Assembly (NCBI GenBank): GCA_039201605.1
Contig: JBCCRO010000022.1
Coordinates: 27,581-91,580, forward strand
Length of the DNA: 64,000 nt
Source of the DNA: CADEDH01 sp039201605
GTDB taxonomy: Bacteria; Actinomycetota; Acidimicrobiia; Acidimicrobiales; SZUA-35
Direction of reading: 5' to 3'
The translations under genes and the position numbers were made by a program. Of this stretch, positions 57,734 to 64,000 are shown piece after piece. Below the pieces are notes generated by a model. It was given only the letters and a program-made list of their open reading frames with translations. It searched no databases and had not been told where the DNA came from. Position 1 is the stretch's first letter; each line of letters starts with the position of its first letter.

Positions 57734-59167
57734 CTAGAACCCGAGGACGACGCGGGCGCCCCCGAGGGGCGAGTCGGTGCACACCACCGAGCCGCCGTGG
57801 TCCTCGGCGATGGCGGCCACCAGGGCCAACCCCAGCCCGGTGCCGCCGCTGTCCCGGGTGCGGGCGTCGTCGAGGCGCACGAACCGCTCGAAGATACGGC
57901 GCCGGTCCTCGGGGTCGACCCCGGGGCCGTCGTCGTCGATCACGATGCGGACCGACCCGTCGAGCACCACCGTCGACACCTGGACCTGCGACTCGGCGTG
58001 GCGCACGGCGTTGTCGAGCAGGTTGCGGACCGCCCGTCCCAGACGGACGGGGTGGCCCCGCACGACCGACGGGTCGAGGGCGTCGGCCCGCACGACGACG
58101 CCCGGCACCGGCTCCAGCGCCTCGACCTCGGCCAGGATCACGTCGGCCAGGGCGACGTCGACCATGGGGACGCCCGCCCCGGACTGGGCCAGGTCGGTCA
58201 GGTCGTCCAGCACCGTCTCCAGCCGGTGGACGCCCCGGGTGAGGGCCGCCACCGACGGTGCGGCGTCGGCCGGGACCTCGGGGTGCCCGGCCACCAGCTC
58301 GGCCGCGCCCTTCACCGCCGTCAGCGGTGAGCGGAGCTCGTGGGAGGCGTCGGACACGAACTGGCGCTGCCGGATGAGCCCGGCGTCGAGCCGGTCGAGC
58401 ATCCCGTTCAGGGTCACGGTCAGATCGGCGATCTCGTCGCCGGAGTCGGGGACGGGCAGCCGGTCACCGGAGGTCGAGGGGGCGATCCGATTGGCCTCGT
58501 CGGAGATCTGGCGCACCGGCCGCAGGGCCGAGCCGACCGCCACCCACAGGGCGACACCCCCGAGCAGGACGACGAAGGGCACGATCACCACCAGAGCCAG
58601 AGCCAGGCGGTCGATGCTGCGGTCGACGATCCCGAAGGGCGACAGCGCCACCAGGGTCAGCTCGATGCCGTCAGGGCTGGTGATGGTGCGGCGGGTCTCG
58701 AACCAGTCGTCGTTGGCGGGGAAGACCTCCTCCCCCAACGCCGGCCCCAGGTCGGCCACCTCGACGTTCTCCTGGGCGGCCAGGAAGGCCAGGAGTTCCT
58801 CCTCGGTGGCGAAGGTGACGGTGCCGTCGCCGAAGACCATCGGGTCGGCGGAGAAGACGACGTCGGTGAAGAGCCCGGTGACGAAGCTGGCGTTCACCAC
58901 CTGGTCCCGTTCGTCGAGGATGAGGAACTCGGTGCCGTCGGAGCCGATCGGCACGGGGATGGTTGTCGGGTTGGCCCCGTCGGCGATCTGGGCGGCCAGG
59001 GCGTCGAGCACGTCCTGGTTCTGGGCGTTGATGTCGCTGCGGAGGGCGGCGGCCAGGGCCCGCACCGTCAGCCAGCCGCCCACGCTCAGCACGATGGCGA
59101 GCGTCAGCACGCCGACCAGGGTCACCCGGGCCCGCAGCGAACGGGTCCACCTCAGGCGCTCGCTCAT
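57734..59167 (-). CDS. Sensor histidine kinase
   Basis: 477 residues. Membrane helix (about 12-34), an outer sensor region with LILDERDQVV, second helix (about 185-210), HAMP, then the phospho-accepting His in DASHELRSPLTAVKG (about 272) and the ATPase blocks LLDNAVRHAES, VIDDDGPGVDPEDRRRIFERF and GGTGLGLALVAAIAEDHGG. ATG 59167 lies just after four 14-bp repeats that separate it from the regulator stop. It pairs with the response regulator. Confidence 0.96.
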   Translation of the reverse strand: MSERLRWTRSLRARVTLVGVLTLAIVLSVGGWLTVRALAAALRSDINAQNQDVLDALAAQIADGANPTTIPVPIGSDGTEFLILDERDQVVNASFVTGLFTDVVFSADPMVFGDGTVTFATEEELLAFLAAQENVEVADLGPALGEEVFPANDDWFETRRTITSPDGIELTLVALSPFGIVDRSIDRLALALVVIVPFVVLLGGVALWVAVGSALRPVRQISDEANRIAPSTSGDRLPVPDSGDEIADLTVTLNGMLDRLDAGLIRQRQFVSDASHELRSPLTAVKGAAELVAGHPEVPADAAPSVAALTRGVHRLETVLDDLTDLAQSGAGVPMVDVALADVILAEVEALEPVPGVVVRADALDPSVVRGHPVRLGRAVRNLLDNAVRHAESQVQVSTVVLDGSVRIVIDDDGPGVDPEDRRRIFERFVRLDDARTRDSGGTGLGLALVAAIAEDHGGSVVCTDSPLGGARVVLGF

Positions 59168-59219
59168 GGCTGTGCTCTCATGGCTGTGCCCTCATGGCTG
59201 TGCCCTCATGCCAGCGCCC
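59164..59219 (-). repeat. Four 14-bp tandem units between regulator and kinase genes
   Basis: Read on the minus strand: GGGCGCTGGCATGA, GGGCACAGCCATGA twice, GAGCACAGCCATGA. Each ends in ATGA, and the last ATG is the kinase start. The regulator's TGA immediately precedes the first unit. Each unit thus repeats a start/stop signal. Copy-number change would shift the spacing in 14-bp steps. See findings. Confidence 0.8.
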
Positions 59220-59882
59220 TCACGCCCGCACCCGGAAGCCGAGACCGCGCACGTTCTCGATCGTCGGCTTCCCCAGCTTCTGGCGGAGATAGCGGATGTA
59301 CACGTCGACCACGTTGGGGTCGCCGTCGAAGTCCAGGCCCCACACCGACCGCACGAGATCGTCCCGCGACAGCGGCGTCGTGCCCGAGCGGAGCAGTGCC
59401 TCAAGCACCTGGGCCTGGCGGCCGGTGAGCTCCACCGGCTCCCCCTCGATCTCGCACGCCCGGTTGACAGGGTCGAGAGCCACCCCGCCCCGCTCCAGGC
59501 GCTCCCCGCCCTCGGCGGTGGCCCCGCTGCGTCGCAGCAGCGCCCGGACCCGGGCCAGGAGCACGTTGGGCGAGAACGGCTTGCGGAGATAGTCGTCGGC
59601 CCCGGCGTCGAGGCCGTCGGTCTCGTCGTACTCGCCGACCTTGGCGGTGAGCATCAACACCGGCGTCGTGATCCCGTCGGCTCGGAGCGACTCGCACACC
59701 TTGAACCCGTTCATCCCCGGCAACAGCACGTCGAGCACGATCAGCCCGTAGCCGCCCTCGGTGGCCCGCCATCGACCGTCGAGCCCGTCGGCGGACCGGT
59801 CGACCTCGTAGCCCCCAGTCCGCAGCGTCTGCTCGATGACGACGGCGATGTCGTCATCGTCCTCGACGATCAACACGCGCAT
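59220..59882 (-). CDS. OmpR/PhoB-family response regulator
   Basis: 220 residues. The receiver has VEDDDDIA, phospho-Asp in LIVLDVLLPGMNG, and K in MLTAKVGEYDE; the winged helix ends in VRSVWGLDFDGDPNVVDVYIRYLRQKLG and VRGLGFRV. It pairs with the kinase and follows the permease gene by 26 bp, so the system is in the same transcription unit as the transporter. Inverted pairs of direct repeats upstream of the lipoprotein gene are its probable target. Confidence 0.96.
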   Translation of the reverse strand: MRVLIVEDDDDIAVVIEQTLRTGGYEVDRSADGLDGRWRATEGGYGLIVLDVLLPGMNGFKVCESLRADGITTPVLMLTAKVGEYDETDGLDAGADDYLRKPFSPNVLLARVRALLRRSGATAEGGERLERGGVALDPVNRACEIEGEPVELTGRQAQVLEALLRSGTTPLSRDDLVRSVWGLDFDGDPNVVDVYIRYLRQKLGKPTIENVRGLGFRVRA

Positions 59883-59907
59883 GACGAACCGACGGTACCC
59901 CAGGCCC

Positions 59908-61125
59908 TCATGCGGCGGGGCGTATGGCTTCGGCCGGATCGAGGCGGGCGGCCCGGGCTGCCGGGTAGAGACCGGCCAGGGCGCCGATGGCCAGGGCGGC
60001 GGCGATACCGAGGACGAGCCCCTGGATCGGGAGCGCCACCTGCCACCCCTGGCGGGAGGCGTAGACGGCGGTGACCACGAACCCGGCCCCCACCCCCAGC
60101 ACCCCGCCGATGAACGACAGCAGGGTGCTCTCCACCACGAACTGGTTGCGGATGTGGCGTCGGGTGGCCCCCAGCGCTCGTCGCACCCCGATCTCGGCCT
60201 GCCGTTCGAGCACCGAGATCACCATCACGTTGGCGATGCCGATACCGCCGACCAGGAGGGCGACGCCGCCGAGGCCGAGGAGCAGGTTCTGCAGGTTGCG
60301 GTCCACCTCGGCCCGGGCGGCCAGGGCGTCGGAGGGCCGGGCCACCGACACCTCGTTGGGGTTGCCGGGCTTGGCCGTGCGGGCCAGCACGTCCCGCACC
60401 TGCTCCACCTGTTCCGGCGCCGTGCGCAGATAGATGGCCGACGGGAGGGCCTTCACCTCGAACCGCTCCCGGGCCACGTCGAGGCCGATCAGGGCGGCCC
60501 GATCGATGTCGGGGTTGAGCGGGAGCGGCTCGTAGATGCCGATGACGTCGAACCACTGGCCCCCGATCGACACCCGGGGCCCGCTCGACAGGTCGGTGAT
60601 GCCGAGCCGGTCGGCGGCGACGGCGCCCAACACCACGGTCGGCAACCGGACCGAGGCGGCGTCGTGGCTGCGGCCCGCCGCCAGCCCGGCCCCCAGGGTG
60701 GCGGCCAGATTGGCCTCCGAGCCGTACACCTCGATGCCGTTCTGGGTGCCGGCGGGCACCCGATCGTTGCGGAGCACCTTGGCGTTGATCTGGCTGAGCG
60801 AGGTGGCGGCGTCGACCGGGCCGATCCGCCGGATCATCGACGGGGCGTCGGCCGGCAGCGTGGCCGACTCGCCGAAGGCGTCCTGGCCCGGTCGGACCTG
60901 GAGCAGGTTGGTGCCCAGCTCGTCGAGGGCGGCCAGCAGGTCGGCGCGGCTGGAGGAGGAGATGCCCATCACCGACACCATCGAGGCGATGCCGATGGCG
61001 ATCCCGACGGCGGTGAGCGCGGCCCGGGCCCGTCGGGTGCGAAGGCCGACGGTGCCGGTGACCAGCACATCGGAGGGGCGCAGGCGCGAGCGCCAGGGGC
61101 CGCTGCGTCGTCGGAGCCGTCTCAT
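59908..61125 (-). CDS. MacB/FtsX-type ABC transporter permease
   Basis: 405 residues. One N-terminal helix, a large outer domain and three C-terminal helices (LGGVALLVGGIGIANVMVISVLER, LSFIGGVLGVGAGFVVTAVYA, GIAAALAIGALAGLYPAARAARLDP) make the FtsX/MacB layout. The conserved EIGVRRALGATRRHI follows the second helix. ATG 61125 overlaps the ATPase stop. These transporters move or sense substrates in the envelope rather than importing them. Confidence 0.94.
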   Translation of the reverse strand: MRRLRRRSGPWRSRLRPSDVLVTGTVGLRTRRARAALTAVGIAIGIASMVSVMGISSSSRADLLAALDELGTNLLQVRPGQDAFGESATLPADAPSMIRRIGPVDAATSLSQINAKVLRNDRVPAGTQNGIEVYGSEANLAATLGAGLAAGRSHDAASVRLPTVVLGAVAADRLGITDLSSGPRVSIGGQWFDVIGIYEPLPLNPDIDRAALIGLDVARERFEVKALPSAIYLRTAPEQVEQVRDVLARTAKPGNPNEVSVARPSDALAARAEVDRNLQNLLLGLGGVALLVGGIGIANVMVISVLERQAEIGVRRALGATRRHIRNQFVVESTLLSFIGGVLGVGAGFVVTAVYASRQGWQVALPIQGLVLGIAAALAIGALAGLYPAARAARLDPAEAIRPAA

Positions 61126-61850
61126 GACGCCACCTCCTGCTCCAGGCGACGACGGGCGGCGGTGGGGCCCTCATCGCCGACGATCCGGCCGTCGCGCACC
61201 GTGACGCGGCGGGGCAGGTCGGCGGCCAGCTCACGGTCGTGGGTGATGACCACGATGGTCGATCCTTCCTCGTGCAGCGTGTGCAGCAGTTGCACGATCT
61301 CGGTGGAGGTGACGGTGTCGAGGTTGCCGGTCGGCTCGTCGGCCATGACGATGGCCGGGTCGCCGACCAGGGCCCGGGCGATCGCCACCCGCTGACGCTC
61401 GCCACCGCTTAGCTTGTTGGGGGTGTGGTCGAGGCGGTGCCCGAGGCCCACCCGCTCCAGGGCGGCCACGCTCCGCCTCCGGCGGCGGCGGCGGGACTCA
61501 CCCCGGTACAGGAGGCCGGTGGCCACGTTGTCGACGGCGTTCATCCCCGCCAGCAGGTGGAACTGCTGGAACACGAAGCCGATCCGGGCCGACCGCAACC
61601 CGGCCAGCGCCGGGTCGGACAGGAGGCCGGTGTCGATGCCCTCGACCAGCAGCCGCCCTTCGGTCGGTCGATCGAGGGTTCCGATCAGGTTCATCAGGGT
61701 CGACTTTCCCGACCCCGAGGGGCCGACGATGGCCACCAGCTCGCCGTCGTCGATGCGGAGCGACACCCCGTCGATGGCCCGGACCGGTGGGCTGCCCGGG
61801 TACTCCCGGACCACGTCCTGCAGTTCGAGGACCGGCGCTTCGGGCGTCAT
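61122..61850 (-). CDS. ABC transporter ATP-binding protein (MacB/LolD type)
   Basis: 242 residues. Walker A GPSGSGKST, Q-loop QQFHLLAGM, signature LSGGERQRVAIARAL, Walker B IVMADEPTGNLD and H-loop VITHD are all intact. The VSLRIDDGELVAIVGPSGSG and FQQFHLL patterns match the LolD/MacB group. An Arg-rich insert (RRRRRRR) is unusual. ATG 61850 overlaps the adaptor stop (ATGA). Confidence 0.96.
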   Translation of the reverse strand: MTPEAPVLELQDVVREYPGSPPVRAIDGVSLRIDDGELVAIVGPSGSGKSTLMNLIGTLDRPTEGRLLVEGIDTGLLSDPALAGLRSARIGFVFQQFHLLAGMNAVDNVATGLLYRGESRRRRRRRSVAALERVGLGHRLDHTPNKLSGGERQRVAIARALVGDPAIVMADEPTGNLDTVTSTEIVQLLHTLHEEGSTIVVITHDRELAADLPRRVTVRDGRIVGDEGPTAARRRLEQEVAS

Positions 61851-62944
61851 CCGTCCGACCCGAACCGGTCGTTCGGTACGACCACCTCGTCGCCCTCGGT
61901 CACGTCGCCGGTGATCCCGGCCAGGTCGTCGACGACCTCGCCGATCTCGATCGCCCGGAGGTCGACTCCGGACGGCGTCACCACCTCGAGGCCGTAGCCG
62001 CCACCGGCCAGGGCGAGGATGGCCCGCACCGGGACCACCAGAGCGTCGCTCGACACGGTACGGGTGGCGGTGACCTTGGCCCGCTCGGTGCCGGTGGGGA
62101 TGGCCTGATCCGGCTCGATCGAGACCTTGAGCTTCTGGCTGCCGTCGTCGGTGATGGTCGACTCGACCTCGACGATCGTGCCGGAGAAGGTCTCGGCGCC
62201 GTCGGCGATGGTGACGGTGCCGCCCTCGGGGACGAACAGTCGCTTGTCGTTGTCGAACTCGGCGATCAGGCGCTGGGTGGCGTCGGTGACCGTCAGCTCG
62301 CCGAAGGTGGTGCCCAGACGGGGGGCGGCGTCGATCCGCACCGGGTTCGGATGGAACACCAGTCGGCTGCGGTCGACGGCGCCGGACTCGGTGACCCCGA
62401 GCTCCTTCTGCCACGCTTTGACCGCTCGACGGGTGCCGGAGCCGAAGACGCCGTCGGCCTCCAGTCGGCCCTTGTCGTCGAAGCCCAGGTCGATCAGGAA
62501 CTCCTGGAGCTGGCGCACGTCGTCGCCCTGCTGATGCTTCGATTTCGTGGTGCCGACCAGCTCCAGCGTCCGGTACATCGGGGCGTTGCCCTCGGCTAGG
62601 ACGAGCGGCTTGGTGTCGAGCCAGATGAGGGGCTCGCCGGGCTCGACCACGGTGCCGACGTCGTGGCGCTCGGTCACGATGCCCTGGGCGTCGGTGGGGA
62701 CGGCCCAGGGGTCACCGTGGCCCACCGACGCCGTCTCCTCAACGTTCTCGGTCAGGTCGGAACGCTGCACGGTCTCGGTGAGGGGAGGGGCCGCCGTGGT
62801 GGCCGCCGAGCCGTCGGCGCCGTCGCCGTCGGTGCTCTGCCCGGCGGCGGGCCCGAGCAGGAGCCCGGCGCCGACCATGGCCACCACCACGAGGCCGACC
62901 ATGGCCAAGCCGAAGGTTCGCAGGTTGCGTCGCTCGCCGCCCAT
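61847..62944 (-). CDS. Periplasmic adaptor (HlyD/MacA-like) with peptidoglycan-binding domain
   Basis: 365 residues. One N-terminal helix (FGLAMVGLVVVAMVGAGLLLG, about 10-32), a coiled/beta lipoyl-like region, then a peptidoglycan-binding domain 1 core (VRQLQEFLIDLGFDDKGRLEADGVFGSGTRRAVKAWQ, about 140-175) inserted where MacA has its hairpin, and beta-barrel regions to the end. This combination is known in actinobacterial MacAB-type operons. ATG 62944 overlaps the lipoprotein stop by one base. Confidence 0.92.
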   Translation of the reverse strand: MGGERRNLRTFGLAMVGLVVVAMVGAGLLLGPAAGQSTDGDGADGSAATTAAPPLTETVQRSDLTENVEETASVGHGDPWAVPTDAQGIVTERHDVGTVVEPGEPLIWLDTKPLVLAEGNAPMYRTLELVGTTKSKHQQGDDVRQLQEFLIDLGFDDKGRLEADGVFGSGTRRAVKAWQKELGVTESGAVDRSRLVFHPNPVRIDAAPRLGTTFGELTVTDATQRLIAEFDNDKRLFVPEGGTVTIADGAETFSGTIVEVESTITDDGSQKLKVSIEPDQAIPTGTERAKVTATRTVSSDALVVPVRAILALAGGGYGLEVVTPSGVDLRAIEIGEVVDDLAGITGDVTEGDEVVVPNDRFGSDG

Positions 62945-63687
62945 CACTCCTCCTCCTCGCCGTCGCCGTAGACGTCGTCGAGGACCTCGTTGATGGTGTC
63001 CTCGCACTGGGCGAAGGCGGCGTCGAGCGCCTCGATGTCGGCGTCGCTCTCGATCTCGAATCCGACCACGCCACCGTCGTCGCTCGACCCGTCCGTGCCC
63101 GATCCGTTCACATCGATCGCGAATCCCTGATCGGCCATGCACTGGCTGAACTGCAGCTCGGCATCGCGCTGGGCCGCCTCCTGCTCCGGGGTGAGCTCGA
63201 AGTCGCCGAAGGCGCTCTCCAGGATCTCGCCGCACTCCTCGTTGGCGGCCTCGAAGGCCTCGAACTCCTCGTCGCTCTCGAACGACAGGGCGGCGGCACC
63301 GTCCTCGTCATCGTCGGTGCCCCCGATCGTCTCGCCGGCGGCGTCGCCGAAGAGGGCGGAGGTGTCGATGCCCTTGTCGGCCATGCACTGCTCGAAGGCC
63401 AGGAACGCCTCCTCCTCGGTCAGCTCCTCATCGCCGTCGTCGCCCTCCCCGTCGGCGGGATCGCCATCGTCGGTGTCGGTGTCGGTGTCGGCGCTGTCGT
63501 CGTCGTCGGTGGCACCGTCCGTGCCGTCGGAGGAGCCGGTGTCGCCGGCGGCGGGGAGGGAGGCCACCGACCGGTCGTCGGCTTGGGCCTCCTGGCCGCA
63601 GGCGGCGGCCAGGACGGACAGCGCCGCCAGCAACAGGGCGACGAGGACGCCTCGGCGGGGTCGGCGACGGGGTCGGGGGGTGGACAT
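62944..63687 (-). CDS. Acidic lipoprotein with duplicated two-Cys module
   Basis: 247 residues. Basic N-region, hydrophobic helix and lipobox LAAACG (Cys about residue 30). A very acidic low-complexity stretch follows, then two related halves: FEQCMADKG... FEAANEECGEIL and FSQCMADQG... FAQCEDTINEVL. Each half has two Cys, probably disulfide-linked helical pairs. Similar QCMxxxG lipoproteins accompany MacAB-like ABC operons in actinobacteria. ATG 63687 has AAGGAGAGAG upstream. First gene of the operon. Confidence 0.85.
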   Translation of the reverse strand: MSTPRPRRRPRRGVLVALLLAALSVLAAACGQEAQADDRSVASLPAAGDTGSSDGTDGATDDDDSADTDTDTDDGDPADGEGDDGDEELTEEEAFLAFEQCMADKGIDTSALFGDAAGETIGGTDDDEDGAAALSFESDEEFEAFEAANEECGEILESAFGDFELTPEQEAAQRDAELQFSQCMADQGFAIDVNGSGTDGSSDDGGVVGFEIESDADIEALDAAFAQCEDTINEVLDDVYGDGEEEE

Positions 63688-63754
63688 GGACTCTCTCCTT
63701 CATCGGGGCGGACGGCGCCCGCATCGGTACGAGGGAGAGCTTGGAAGTCGGGGG

Positions 63755-63801
63755 CTGAGAGACGTCTGAGAGCGGCCGGGGCGCTCTCAGAGGATTCTCA
63801 G
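63755..63801. promoter_or_regulatory. Two inverted pairs of 11-bp-spaced repeats (probable response-regulator sites)
   Basis: CTGAGAG at 63755 and 63766 and CTCTCAG-type copies at 63784 and 63795. In each pair the spacing is 11 bp, one helical turn, as for OmpR-family dimers; the pairs are inverted to each other. They are 68-114 bp upstream of the lipoprotein start. Confidence 0.65.
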
Positions 63802-63929
63802 ATTGGCGGTCCGCCGACCCGCCGTCGCCCGGTCGGGGCGCGGGAGCGCGAAGACGGCAGCGGTACGGGCCGGACCAGCGCCGACACCCGGTCGGGGCGG
63901 AGCGTTGGGACAGTACGCCGGTGGGCCGG

Positions 63930-64000
63930 TCAGGTGATGATCAGCTCGAAGCGGTCGGTGTCGTTTGCCGGGTCGGGATCGATCGTGTTGAAGAACGACA
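63930..64000 (-). CDS. C-terminal end of an unknown protein (partial)
   Basis: A minus-strand frame enters from the right edge and stops at 63930-63932. The visible residues read SFFNTIDPDPANDTDRFELI and two more. Too little to assign; the Asp/Asn-rich turn suggests an exported or extracellular protein. The 242 bp between it and the lipoprotein gene hold the repeat pairs and no gene. Confidence 0.5.
   Translation of the reverse strand, partial: SFFNTIDPDPANDTDRFELIIT

Overview
The window is one continuous stretch of very GC-rich DNA, tightly packed with genes on both strands. GTG and occasional TTG starts, 1-4 bp stop/start overlaps, PQQ-domain Ser/Thr kinases, PPOX-fold proteins, DUF1015, DUF2207 and an AfsR-like ATPase point to a chromosomal segment of a high-GC actinobacterium. 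The mix is compatible with a deep branch such as Acidimicrobiia, but that placement is inference. I saw no tRNA, rRNA, transposase, phage gene or CRISPR array.

Layout. 1-11895: a Ser/Thr kinase with a PQQ propeller (5' end outside the window), a GT2-GH26 fusion, a carotenoid oxygenase, a TetR regulator, a nitroreductase, a secreted beta-helix protein and a UDP-sugar dehydrogenase. Several of these suggest exopolysaccharide or envelope work. 11896-12437 is a gene-free, hairpin-rich spacer ahead of a 666-residue unknown HTH-like protein. 14483-21812: PPOX proteins, DUF1992, an AfsR-like ATPase with a C-terminal winged helix, a SoxR-DUF3291 fusion with a pair of operator-like sites, a GDSL lipoprotein, a DUF3817 protein and a hexapeptide acyltransferase. 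21882-28364: DUF2207 protein, a BNR/sortilin-like propeller protein, an O-methyltransferase and a TauE/SafE permease. 28399-34673: a divergent pair made of a membrane-anchored ECF-like sigma factor and a 1558-residue Ser/Asp/Pro-rich surface-type protein built on DNA tandem repeats.

34675-39479: a TetR/SRPBCC divergent pair with two perfect palindromic operators, an alkylsulfatase-like MBL hydrolase, a DUF1015 protein and a small membrane-anchored protein preceded by a 12-codon leader ORF. 39557-43046: a complete dTDP-L-rhamnose operon in the order rmlC-rmlB-rmlD-rmlA. 43172-46682: a PGYQQ-repeat membrane protein, then murF and ddl divergently placed. 46741-57662: an SF2 helicase, a Crp/Fnr regulator divergent from a pentapeptide-repeat K+ channel coupled to an HDOD protein, a small membrane protein, a tyrosine phosphatase, an HTTM-like membrane protein, a crotonase with a VOC protein, a methyltransferase and a succinate-semialdehyde-type dehydrogenase.

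57734-63687 is one long minus-strand unit: Cys-rich lipoprotein, peptidoglycan-binding adaptor, MacB-type ATPase, FtsX-type permease, OmpR response regulator, histidine kinase. It is headed by two inverted pairs of 11-bp-spaced direct repeats that look like the regulator's own binding sites. The regulator and kinase genes are separated by exactly four 14-bp tandem units that each carry an ATGA.

The most unusual items are the GT2-GH26 fusion, the SoxR-DUF3291 fusion with its operators, the sigma factor/Ser-rich protein pair, the kinase-coupling repeat, and the pentapeptide channel-HDOD pair beside a Crp/Fnr regulator. No single element proves a new system; these are candidates.
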